In this document: positions 14,601-25,687 of the stretch, piece after piece
Position numbering within the stretch: the stretch's first letter is position 1
Layout of the letters: each line of letters opens with the position of its first letter
Origin: Ascidia mentula
Taxonomy: Eukaryota > Chordata > Ascidiacea > Phlebobranchia > Ascidiidae
DNA: 64,000 bases
Reading direction: 5' to 3'
NCBI GenBank assembly: GCA_947561715.1
Contig: OX387201.1
Span: 9,004,001 to 9,068,000 of the forward strand
Notes under the pieces: generated by a model
The model's database searches: none
Told to the model about the DNA's origin: nothing
The model's input: the letters and a program-made list of their open reading frames with translations, nothing else
Program-made: the position numbers and the translations under genes

Positions 14601-15282
14601 GTCCGTTATCTGGCACCAACGCTCATGCGACCTTGGAAGATAACACAGCCTATTCTGCAATGATAATCATTTTTCAGGACAAGACCGCGATGTCAAACCT
14701 TCTCCACTCCCGGGCGCTGGTGTGAATAACACGAAGTAACACTCCGCAGTGGAAATTGACCTAAAGTGTTCAGAACTGAAAGCATGTGCACTTAGGAATT
14801 AAAAAAGCACTAAAACCACGGGAATGGGGATGGCATGGGGTTAAAAGGGCATGACAGGGGGATATCAAACCTTCAACATAATTGTTGGACAGATTCCTAT
14901 GCGCAAAAAAAGGGCAAGTCTGTAAACAAAGCCCACTGGCGAAGAAAAATGGTAAACTCGACGGGGCGGTTTGGTCTCGGATGGCATGAATTGTTGATCA
15001 TCGATCATTCGTCAAAGGGTGGTTCAATACCCGGCGACAGACCCTATAAGCTTTCCACAACAGACATGCGAGGCTTGGCGGTTTGCGATTGAATTTGGTT
15101 CAAATTTACTTAAGCGGCCCGTGCCGTAGAGACACCGGTATACATTTCAGTGTTGTCAAAAACCACATTGCACAGCGTTTTGAACAGGATTCATAACGTA
15201 CGAAGGAAAATGCACAAATTCCTGTGCTAATCTTTCGACAGACGTGGCTATATTATCAAAGAAACCAAATCATGCATCTTAC
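11629..15282. other. Region upstream of the MEGF6-like signal exon; no gene seen
   Basis: Holds the promoter side of the 11628 start and, if the exons at 15.3-15.9 kb belong to the same gene, a 3.8 kb first intron. I searched both strands for EGF-type cysteine spacing and found none. AT-rich near 11.5-12.0 kb, CpG-rich from about 12.1 to 15.2 kb. Confidence 0.6.
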
Positions 15283-15870
15283 CGCGTTCGCATCGAGCAC
15301 CAGTAAATCCGCCCGAGCATTGGCACATTTGGGTGGCCGAGTCTTGGCATCGACCGCCGTTGAAACAAACACCGTACGAGCATTGAGCTGTAACGAATCG
15401 CGCCGAATGGCGATGGTTAATACAGCGCGCTCATTAAACATACTTATCAGGCGCTCCCGCGAAAACCTGAACCTCGGATGATTAGGTTTTTGCGACGCCG
15501 CCGTCGACTTCTGCGGGGATGCAGCAAAAATCGACGGGAAAGTACAGAAGTGAGGCGGCGCACTGAGGAGCCGCATCACCCTGGAAAAAATGCTATCTAC
15601 GTGCAAACCTGTAGCCCATCGCCTGTGCCGTGTTAGAAGATGTGAACTTGATGCCTGCGAGTAGGGCGCATGGGGAACGCCGTCGTCGGTACCGTGTTGG
15701 TACGGATCATCTTCAAGATAGTACTGAGAAATGTCTCGGCCGCAATGTGCTTCACCCACGTTAAGCGGATGCAAATTGCCGTATGACGGAAGATGCTCCC
15801 GCTGGGCTAAACTCCTCCCACCCAAGGTTAACAAAACTAACAAGCAGCTCTGCAGCCACGCAAAATGCAT
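15283..15870 (-). CDS. Second signal-peptide exon plus one EGF exon (alternative start of the MEGF6-like gene, or a separate EGF gene)
   Basis: Exon 15756-15870 starts at ATG 15870 and gives 38 codons plus one base, beginning MHFAWLQSCLLVLLTLGG, a good signal peptide; its donor reads G|GTGAAG. Exon 15283-15387 (105 bases) encodes one six-cysteine EGF repeat (CSYGVCFNGGRC ... CQCSGGFTGARC) and ends with donor G|GTAAG. Both junctions are phase 1. The next minus-strand exon with an acceptor is 11315-11437, also phase 1, so a transcript from here could skip the 11562-11628 exon and join the MEGF6-like body in frame. That join is inference; the other possibility is a small independent gene whose further exons I failed to see. 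A longer unspliced frame runs through both exons but in the wrong frame for the EGF. Confidence 0.6.
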
Positions 15871-18800
15871 GCTTGATGATTGTTGTAAATTCGGCCAGTC
15901 GCTATGTTCGCTAGCCTACGAATGATATCTGCAAGTAGCAAACGTAATGTAAGGTTACCACTCATTCGCCAAGCAGCAATCGCAATGTCCTGACCACTCA
16001 TTCGCCAGTTACCTTACGATACATCTGACTATTCCACTGTCGATTGGGCCGTTTTGTAGCGAAAATCTGCTGTGTCCGCGATAAAAAACAATTCGTTGCA
16101 AAATCTTGAAAAACCGCGGAGCCAGACAAAGGATTAACCCGGTAGTGTTTTGATTTCTACCGATAACCTCTCCTTTGAAACCTAAATAGCCGGCTCGGCC
16201 GCTACTTAACGGGTTAGGGTTTTCATCGATCCGTTTTCCTTAGACGAAGTGGAACTCCACGGGGTCGAGATTTCGGCGCACAAAAAGCAACTATACAACT
16301 CCCGACAAAGGAGCGCCCCGCTAAAGGGGCTTTCAATAACACTCTTGACGAGTCTTATTCCGTCGTCGACACGAATGCAAACTTATACCGTTGCGCACCA
16401 CCCATTAGTCAGCTGGTGGAAAGACCGTTCTCGCAAGGTAAAGAACTTCCCAAAGCTAAACAAAGGCGCCTTCACATCTTTACAAACGCGGCCGTCTTTG
16501 TTCGCTGCAAATCAACAATCAGAGCCTTGCACGTTGCAATGTCAGCCTTTATCAAGAAGTTTGGAGCGCACAAGTTTGCTCAGGCTCTTCTTCACCGCGA
16601 ACCCGGGAGACGGGGGGGCGGTCTTTGTCTTGCATATCGCGAACCCGATAAAGAGTGCATGTCCCGCTGAGACGTGAATGTATTCCCACAGCCTTGGCTA
16701 TCTCCGCTAGCCACGGAAGATATTTGTTAGCGCTTGACGAGTCATTGGCCTGTCATTGGTACGTTTAAGGACCACGGTGGGGCGCCCTGGGGAATAGGAG
16801 TAAGCAACTTGGCATGCAGTAGACTAAGTGGAAACCAGCGGACAGGTATGGAATCGTGAGCTACTTGTTTATGGTCTGTCTGGAGTGGGGATTTAAAGCT
16901 CTCTGCCATGAAGAAATTTTACCGTTGACATTGTTTCCACCTGATACGCAGAGATATTCGTCATGATTATGGGTGTTAGAAAGGTGAATGGACTGTTTAC
17001 ATGCACAAGTCAGCAATAATCTCAGTGTCAGCACGCTTGGTGTTTATCACGAAGGGCATGTTTTTTGCTAACAGTGTACGTCATCGATTGATTGTCCGTC
17101 GGCCGAAGGGTAATCGCTTCGTAACATGAATATCTGACTGTCGGCGGAAGGGCAATGACGTGCGATTTACTGCCGTCGATCGGTTTACCTTGCAACCAAC
17201 AAGGTTTATTACCTCTCGTCAGCGCAGTTCCTTTCTCCTGCGAGCGGGAAGCGCTGAGCCCCAAAACAAGCGGCGTCTGGTTTAAGACACGAAAACAGGA
17301 CAGTGGTTTATTTGCTCGGCAGACTTCACTGACAATCCACATTGCGCAGCAGAGCGTTCTGCGGCCCGTCGAGGCAATTTACGGCCCGTTTTATCGAAAA
17401 TCGTTCGAAGCCGAGTTCGTTTCCAGGACCATCCGCACGGCGACGTCACTGCCCCCGAGACGATCGTTAAAAGAGCGGAAGCAAATATTTTCGACGGAGC
17501 AAGGTTGTATATTATTATGGAGTGTATTCAGGTTCGAACAACAAGGACGCTGCGGTAGTTTCGGCGCCAAGCAGAAAATATGCGAATTAGGATTAGTCCG
17601 AAGTCACTTCTCCTGTTTTTTCCACAACTCACGTACTTCGCCCCCACAGTCAATTCATCGACGTCACACACGTTTTGACTGCACCGCTGAGGTACGTGCC
17701 ACCGCAAGCATCACTGAAGAGTACGGGCTTATTCGATACTGACGAAAATCACTAATCGACAATTTGTCGTGACGTATGCGTCTGACAATCCGCCTCAAAG
17801 TGCGCGAGGAAATTTTATTCACGACGCGGAAAGGTGCGCAGTGTGCCTTCGCCGAAAAAACTTTCGCCTCTCGAAATAAGCGGCGACGGCCTGGGGGACG
17901 AGGAGGGAGTGAGAGAGTAAACTCCTTTTGTAGTGGAGCGGATTCGGCGTACAATCGCTGCGCGATCTCGACGCGGCGAGTGTTGCTTTGTGCACTGACG
18001 AAGTGCGGAGACAAGACAGGAAACCGAGCAACGCACATTGCTGCGAGTCGGGATTTTGTCATATGCAGGGTTGTGTTATCAACCCACTTTCCATGCCCCG
18101 GCGTCGCGAAGACTGTGGCAAATGCAAGCCTCATATTTGCAGATGCATTAATAAAACATCCGTCAAAGCTTAGATATCCATAGTTTGGGGTTATGGGGAT
18201 TTCCCGAAACAAAACGACTGTTTCTCTTAGACCCTGGGCAGAAGTGAAAATGTCATCCATTGCACCTTCAAAAGTAGTGATCAAAAGTGTCAGCGTTCCA
18301 TACAAGCCAAACGTTGCCCTTCCATAATGGTGTCAACATCTTAAACTGGTGTCAACCAAACATTAAAGCACTAACAAAATCATAATGGTACACAAGCGCT
18401 GGGGCGCCGCATTTATTTAGGTGGCTTAAACAGAAGCCAGAGGTCGAGTTACAAATCACCCGGACCAGCCCGATAGCTCAGCCCGACAGAGATCTTCGAG
18501 TCTGAACGAAAATTATGGGTCAATAGAGCAAGGTTAATCCGGCACTTCCAAAAATCAAATCGTTGACCGGAGGTCTGACATTTCTTTCTGGATTGAGATT
18601 ATGTAGCACCGTGGGACGGGGTAACCCCAGCAACAAGGGGTGATGTATTGGGTGATCAATAAAGATAGAATATGCCGTCGGGTGTAAGCTGCCTAATTTA
18701 TTTCAACAAGGCACAAAGGTGTCAATGTCGTTTAACTAGGCTTTACAAAAAAGCAATTATCTATCTGGCTCTGGACGAAAGCATTTAGTTGCTAAGTCGT

Positions 18801-21800
18801 GTATTATATTAACGGCCTGTTTTTTGGACTTACTATAGTCGATATTGTTCAATGAAAGCACGGCTGCAAATGCAAACCAACGTTGATTATCTTGCGACTG
18901 GGACCTTGTACTCGGTACCTAAGGGCACATTACTCTTGCGTGTGGAGAAAACAAAGCGGTGGGCTACTACGTCACGCGGCGTAATCAAACAAGCCTCATT
19001 GCGTCTGAGCTACCTGGTCGACATGCGCGGATAAACCGAAAAAAACAAGAGACTTACAGTGTTTTGGTAAGACGATTACCAGGCCTGGGTGAATATGGGT
19101 CCACAAATCGATGAATCACTGCCACAAGAGGCAGTTCCAGGACAACGCACGCTTTGTTGCCTTGTTTTGCACTGGGCTAAGCGTCAGAGAGCCTCGGTAC
19201 GCTAGTGAGTAATACTCTATGTAACGTAAACAGCTTCGGGGCAAGTTTTACGGCGACAGTAAAGTGCATTCATCCACCGCTAAGGTCGTCGTGTAGCTGA
19301 ATAGGTTACTCATCATAAAAGGGTGATTCTGTCGTATTTGGTCCACAATCGGGTATTGTAATGGTTGCCGTGTGTTTTTTACATGCAGTTTTTCCAGTTG
19401 GCAAACACCAAGTCGGTTGTGTTTTTGCTTCTATCCCAAACGGCCAGATGTCAATCAAGTCGCGAGCGAAATTCACATAAAGAGATTCGCGTGCGAAACG
19501 CGTGGGGTGACAGAAGGCAGAACCGCCCTTATCAAAATAACGACAAGGGAGCATTCAGAGCGCGTGGCATGTCGCAACGAACTCGCCGGCGACTGGGACA
19601 CGCTTGTTACTCCCCTTAATCGCCCGGCTCCGAAACAAGGACAGAGCTGGTCTGCCGAGCCACCCTGCAGGGGCATCACGACCCGGAAACCGGGCTTAAA
19701 CCTTGGTGAAGAGCTTGCGACAGGATTCGAGTTTTGTGCTTGTGTAGGCGAATCTCTATTAAAAGCGGGACCTCTCGTCGTGACAAAGAGCAACAATCAA
19801 GAGTCCATTTGTCAAGTTTGTTTGTTTGCGGATGTGGCGCGACAGCGACGTGCACACCTGCTACACGCGCTTTATCGAAGCCACAAATTAGCGCCTTGCG
19901 CATTACCCAGTCCTTATCCCCCCTTTGCTGTGTACAGATTGCCATCAAATATGCAGTCGCGGTTTGTGCGTACATTAGCAATGCAAATGTCATCGGCCCA
20001 CCAGTGGGGACGCGGTAAGGTCTGTTTGCAGACCAATTTGTTTGGTTTTCTTTCGACACACACATCACACGCAACAGCTGACGTTATCACAGTGCAGCAG
20101 TTGCCTATCGCCTCCCAATGTGGTAGTTTTACGGCGACTAGCATCCGGCCCGCAGCAGGTGGTAAAGTTGACACAAGGATTATTGCCAGTAAAACGTTTT
20201 GAAATCTAAATAGGTCGTTTTAGGGCGATGGGCTGAGATGGAAAGAAAGTAACACAAAAAAGAAATTACTTTTCCCCATGCGCGGGGCTACTTTTCATAG
20301 CACAGAAAGTCAACGTCCAATAGTTCATTGAACTTGATAGTAAGAATCGTGGCATAACAAAAAAATTTAAAGGTAAAGTAAGTACTAAATATTGGTCTAT
20401 GGGACGGTGAATGAGCAATAGCTTCCGTTTTGGTGGAGTATTGGCATATCAAAGGAATTTTCTCCACCCAGGTTATATAAAGCCAATTTTTCCGATATCC
20501 GGTTGCGTAATTGTATACGAAGTCCAAAAGTTCGAGTAACCGCAAAACCCAAATTTTTGTGGAATTTAGAAAATTTTTTTGGTGCTTATTGCTCTTTACC
20601 AATTGACAAAGAATCTTTTGTCACCGTCCCGATATTTAGGCTTACAATAAAGACACAAATCTAGGTGAACAATAAAAATATGGTAGCAAAATCTTAAAGT
20701 TTAATATCGTGGGTATAAAAATGTCTTTCGAATCCAAATTAAGGTATTTTTATACATGTAATGATTATATACGCTATATGTAACCAAAGCCTTAACGGCG
20801 AAAACCTCAAACTTACGATGATTGCAGCCTACTTCGTTGTTCAGTTGAATCCATCCAGCACAACACTTGGGCCTTGTGGAACGTTTCGATTCGTACGCGG
20901 TACGATAGGTTGTGTAATAAGCAGTCCTGCGTTGTAAAAGTAAGTATCAATCTGATCTGTGGCTTTATTGTGGCAGCCACCCACTACGTCAAACACAACA
21001 CAAATGACAAGATTTTTCAGCAGATAGGCAGAGTGTTCAAGAACCTATGCTTGACTCATTGTCAAACGACATTCTTGTGTGTCAGTTGACTGAAGATGTT
21101 TGCCACAGGTTAAAGTCAAGTTGTCATGTAAACGTCTTTACCTTCGTTCGTAGCCAACGCACCACCGTCGATTGTCACAGCTTTGCTTCCAAACTTTCAC
21201 CAGACGCGTGAACGCTTTCACGCAAGGCTGAACGGATCGTACTACCTTGACCGCCTCCTCTTCACAAACATTTGGTCTAAAAACCAGGATATATATATAA
21301 GCATTATGAATACGGTCGGACTATGATAAGGTTTTGCTTGACTACCAACAACCTATTGACGCGGTAAATTGGGGTTTCATGTGGGTGAGCAATACATGTG
21401 GTCACGTGGAGGTTGAAAGCGGTTTAATACGAATCTAAGTACAATACACAATGGCGTGCGGTGCGAAATCTGCTTCCTGTCAAGTTGTTACATGGGGGTG
21501 TGAGCAGAGGCCAAACAGCTGCGCGACAAGCACAATGGCGCCCTGTTCCATGCGCGGCAGCAAATATCCGATACAGGCGACAAACGGTGGACGTCTCGGT
21601 CATCAACTAGTCGACTAGGAATTGATAAGTGCTAATCGTAGAGCGATAACAAAACAAGGGAGGACACTCAAGATTACGCGACAGGCATCTACTCCTGTGT
21701 CCAGCTGACCGAGACCCGCCGGTGCTTTCAACAGCCCGAGCGCCAGAAACGTTTTGTCGTCAAGAGGTTTAAGCCTGACGGCCACTTACGCTATTCCGCG

Positions 21801-24800
21801 ATCGACTCTTCAGGTCACAAAGCCTGGAGAAATGAACTAGATTGCGGCTATCGCAGTGTGCTGGTCGCGCGATACACAACCTTGTTTTCGCCTACGCAGT
21901 GAATATACTTACTGTCCCATGCGCAGGGTCGTCGAGGGGTGCTCTTTTTTCGTATCCGTGCCCGTTACCAACGCGCCGAAAAGCAATAATTGAGCCAAAG
22001 CGGGCATGTATTGCTTGAGTTTCATGTTGTCCGTTGCCTGTTTCACAATTCCAGCGGCAAAATTGTTTTTTTTGTCCGGCGGTGAAGTGTTGTTGCTTGA
22101 CTAGGTACTAATCCGCCGTTGGTGCTGAGGCGTCCTCGTTAAATCTCTCCTGCAACCGTTCCTACGTTCAGCCCAAAATTCGAGAACAGCGACTTGCAGG
22201 TTCCACAGACAGATTAAATCAGGGTTCCTGTAGCGGATTCCTGCGTCCCAAAGTATAATTTAAATTACATGGAAACAAGTCATACATTTATTAAAAATCT
22301 TATCCTTGTGTCTTTGAATAGGCCTGCATTTTTTCATATATATCTGTTAATGGATTGCGCAGCTTCTACCTACGGTCTGATCTTACCTAAAACGTGTTGC
22401 GCCTACTGTACTAAGCCTTATCTCCAGGCTCCCAAAAAGAATCGATTGTTGATCTAAGAGTCGCTTTGGCAACATTAACATACGTTCCTTTGTTACACTC
22501 CGCATTTGGCAATGACGTAATAGTCTCCTTTCTTCGTTCCTAGGCAAAACTAATATTGCGACCGCAAAAATCGCCGCCGGTTTCTTACGTCACAATCACT
22601 ACAAGTAATAACGTTTCGAGCAACTTAGTACACGTGACTGGGACCCGTCCCCGGGCGCCGACCGAACGCTGGTGCTAATTGATATCAAACGAACGATAAA
22701 GCTAACACTGATCAGCCGCACACACATAACATCCGAACTCGGTCAGCTGCCAGTTACCCAAGCAAACGTCATCTACTCTTAGAAGGACGCAGCTGATTAT
22801 GATCATTACCAAGTTCGACGCTTATGTTTAAGTGGCAAAGCCTCTTCCTGGCTCAAGCCGTAATTTCCGATCTGGAAAGCGTGTGATCGCCGATAATCAG
22901 CGTCATTAGACGGTTGAAAAGGCGGCAGGTATAGCCACTATATTGTACGTAATACATCTAGTTATGCTGGTTTCTGGCTTGGTCTTGAACCAAACCTCTT
23001 TCACTTTCAATTTAATTTCAGTGGTTTTTCCCAAACACCTACAAATCCTCACTTTATTGCCTTTTTTTAAAAATTTACGTTTGTGACTATAAATAACTTT
23101 CCTCCATTGTCATTGACCTCGGCATAACACGCCACTGTCTGTTCTGCCCCATAAAGCAGCTGACTTTACAGTCGGGGCAAACAGCGGACTTCGCACACAG
23201 CCAGCAAAAAGTCTATTTGCTGGCGAAACTGCAAACACGGACCATCTACCTGCTCATAACGTTTTTAGCGCGTTTCGATTGACGAGAACAATTTGGACCA
23301 AGTTTATGCAAGGTTTTAATATTGGTTTCGGGAAAATTATTAACTTCAACCTCACTCGTTGCCGACACAAACACATCGGACCGACTGTCGGCAGACGTAC
23401 TGTCAAAGTTCACTGAAAGACTCGTAAGTGAGCCATGTCGCCCAAACACGCCTTTGCTTTGTCATGAAACAAGTAGATCTATAGTATACAACTGTACTGC
23501 ACAATGCTTTAAAATATTTAACGATTTTAAGCCAGATATTTTAGTATTAGACATTTACGAATCTATAGTATTGGCTATTTCAATTTCGCATGGTTCGTTT
23601 TGACAAATTTCGTTTCCCTGGATAGCTGAAAGTATAAACACAGCTGCGACAGCCTGCTAATGAACTCAACTCACTGTGGGATGATAACTTTAAGTCGAAT
23701 TCTGATTTAGGGTGCGAACCGCTTTAGCGAAAGCGCTCTATTTAAATATAGCTTTTGCTAAATTGTATCCAACTCCTGCTGACGTAAATCTCTGCTCATT
23801 TTCAATGGTTTAATTTCGACGGCGTCCGGCGATTTATAAAACCAAGTGCCATGCGAGGTCTTCTCATTTTAAAGAGTGCAGCATGTCCTTCCTGATATTT
23901 CGATGACTGCATTTGGTGCAAACAGAAATCACGCTATTGAAACTTTTCCAAAATCGCGATGCTCCTTTCCGAGCCGCCGCTATCAGCCCTTTGCCTGGCG
24001 GTTAAGGTGCGCGAAATACTATGTGTCGACCTTTGTTTACTGTGCGCTTTGTCGTCGGGAAAAAAATACGCTGTTCGAGGCGCAAGAAAAAAAACGCATT
24101 TTTCGCATTCGTGTTACAATAGGTATGTCTGGGTCGCTCGCTTATAGGCAGCATGGTCGAGGCGGACACACCTTAAGTTTTAGAATGATGGTCAACAGTC
24201 GCTTGAATCAATATTCCCGCACATAGTTGATGGCGGTCCCTTTATAGAACCTTCCAGACTCCTATTTTGAGAAAGGGATTAAACGATGACTAGACAAGAT
24301 GAAGCCAAAATCGCTGCGAGACGTGAACATGGTTATGACTTGCGGCAGCCCGGGAATCGGCGTTAAAACCTCTGGGAATAATGATTGTGTTCTTTTATTG
24401 GGGCGCATCCGGTAATGAAACCAGCATAGTGCCTTATGGTACTGGAATAAGTTCTTTGTCGACTAACTTGTATGTCAGAGCGTACAACTACTTCCTATAC
24501 ATTAACAATGAAAGTGCACAATCAATATCTCCATTACAAAAATATATAATTTTTTGTATTACCAAATACATTAATATTTATGATAATAACGTAGCACATT
24601 TGGTAACCACTGCCTGTTTTTTACAAATTAATGATGTCATTTAGTTTTTGTATTTGCCGAATAATTTACATTAGAGCGTAATTTAAATCCGAACTGTTGC
24701 TACGTCCTAGTATATTGGTTTCGGAATGATTTGCTTCGCTTCTATTTGATTAACCAAACGTTTTTTAAAAAAAATTTTTGATATCACTACGCCACCTGGT

Positions 24801-25687
24801 GCACCAGAAGTTCGAAGTGTTCGGACCAAATTTCCGGCGACCTTTGTTAATTTGTTCCGCAAACCTCAAATAATGTGCAAGTGACGTTCATCTTTCGTTA
24901 GGAACTATACGTACGTACTAACAAACCAAATGAATTTGTCAATCGAAAAACATATTAGTGCTATTCGAATACTGCAAATGTATCAGTGGTTCTCAACTTT
25001 TTTGTCTTAACGGATCTATTTTAGTGTCATTGTGGTCGCGGACCCCTAGAGATTTTTCGAAATATCAGATCCTACTGTCACTGACACAAAGGGATAAGAA
25101 ACAATTTATTGCCTGGCCCACATAACTATAAACTGCATGGTTCTTGGAATATTTTCCATTCTTTTCTCTTGCGTAAAGTATCGAAAAACTGAAATAATCA
25201 TGTACGCACACTTTTGACTAAATTCATGCAGAAATGCAAAGTCAAAATTACTTTTGGCCTGGGGAATCTACTTGACATTTTGTCTCGAAAATCTTAGTTT
25301 CGCACCCCATGGTCGCTAATTTCATCATACGAGATGTGTTGCCCAATAGCTAATTACATAACAGGATCGCATGGTTATGATGGATTATGCTGTGTAGATT
25401 CAATGTCGGATATCGAAATTCTACATTGCTTAATTTGATTTTTACACCAGACAACAAACCACGAAAAATTCGCACAAAAATATAATTCAATTTGTCAAAT
25501 TTCACAAGCCGACAAATTATTTGTTTTGTAATGCTTCAAGTACAAATGTGTGTATCACACGCAATATATTATATTACAATAAGCGATGGTTGCATTGAGC
25601 AAAGTTAACTGTTTCTTAAGCAGTCTTAATAGCGAAAAACAAATCCCAATCAAGATACATAGAATCACAATTCGAGAATTTCAATTT
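15871..25687. other. 9.8 kb gene-poor intergenic stretch
   Basis: No recognisable coding exon on either strand. Base composition is balanced and CpG-rich to about 22 kb, then more AT-rich. Long open frames occur (for example 19372-20202 plus, 17664-18305 minus) but several frames on both strands are open at once and the translations have no recognisable domain, so I do not call them genes. A weak tRNA-like patch (18468-18545) and a hAT terminus-like fragment (24984) are noted separately. Confidence 0.6.
24984..25065 (+). mobile_element. hAT-type transposon end fragment
   Basis: Begins CAGTGGTTCTCAACTTTTTT and continues through a GCGGACCCCTAGAG-like segment, which matches the terminal-inverted-repeat style of Charlie-like hAT elements. 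I could not find the partner end or a target duplication within about 600 bases, so this is probably a decayed end of a non-autonomous copy. Confidence 0.4.

Noticed and set aside
15256-15870. 204-codon single-exon frame starting with the signal peptide
   Set aside because: It reads the EGF exon in the wrong frame; the two-exon model with phase-1 splice sites gives a proper EGF repeat.
17155-18305. Long frames of 195 (plus) and 213 (minus) codons
   Set aside because: Overlapping on opposite strands in CpG-rich DNA where stop codons are rare; no recognisable motif.
19372-20202. 276-codon plus-strand open frame
   Set aside because: Three other frames on both strands are open over the same GC-rich segment, the translation has no domain or biased composition, and no splice or promoter context supports it.
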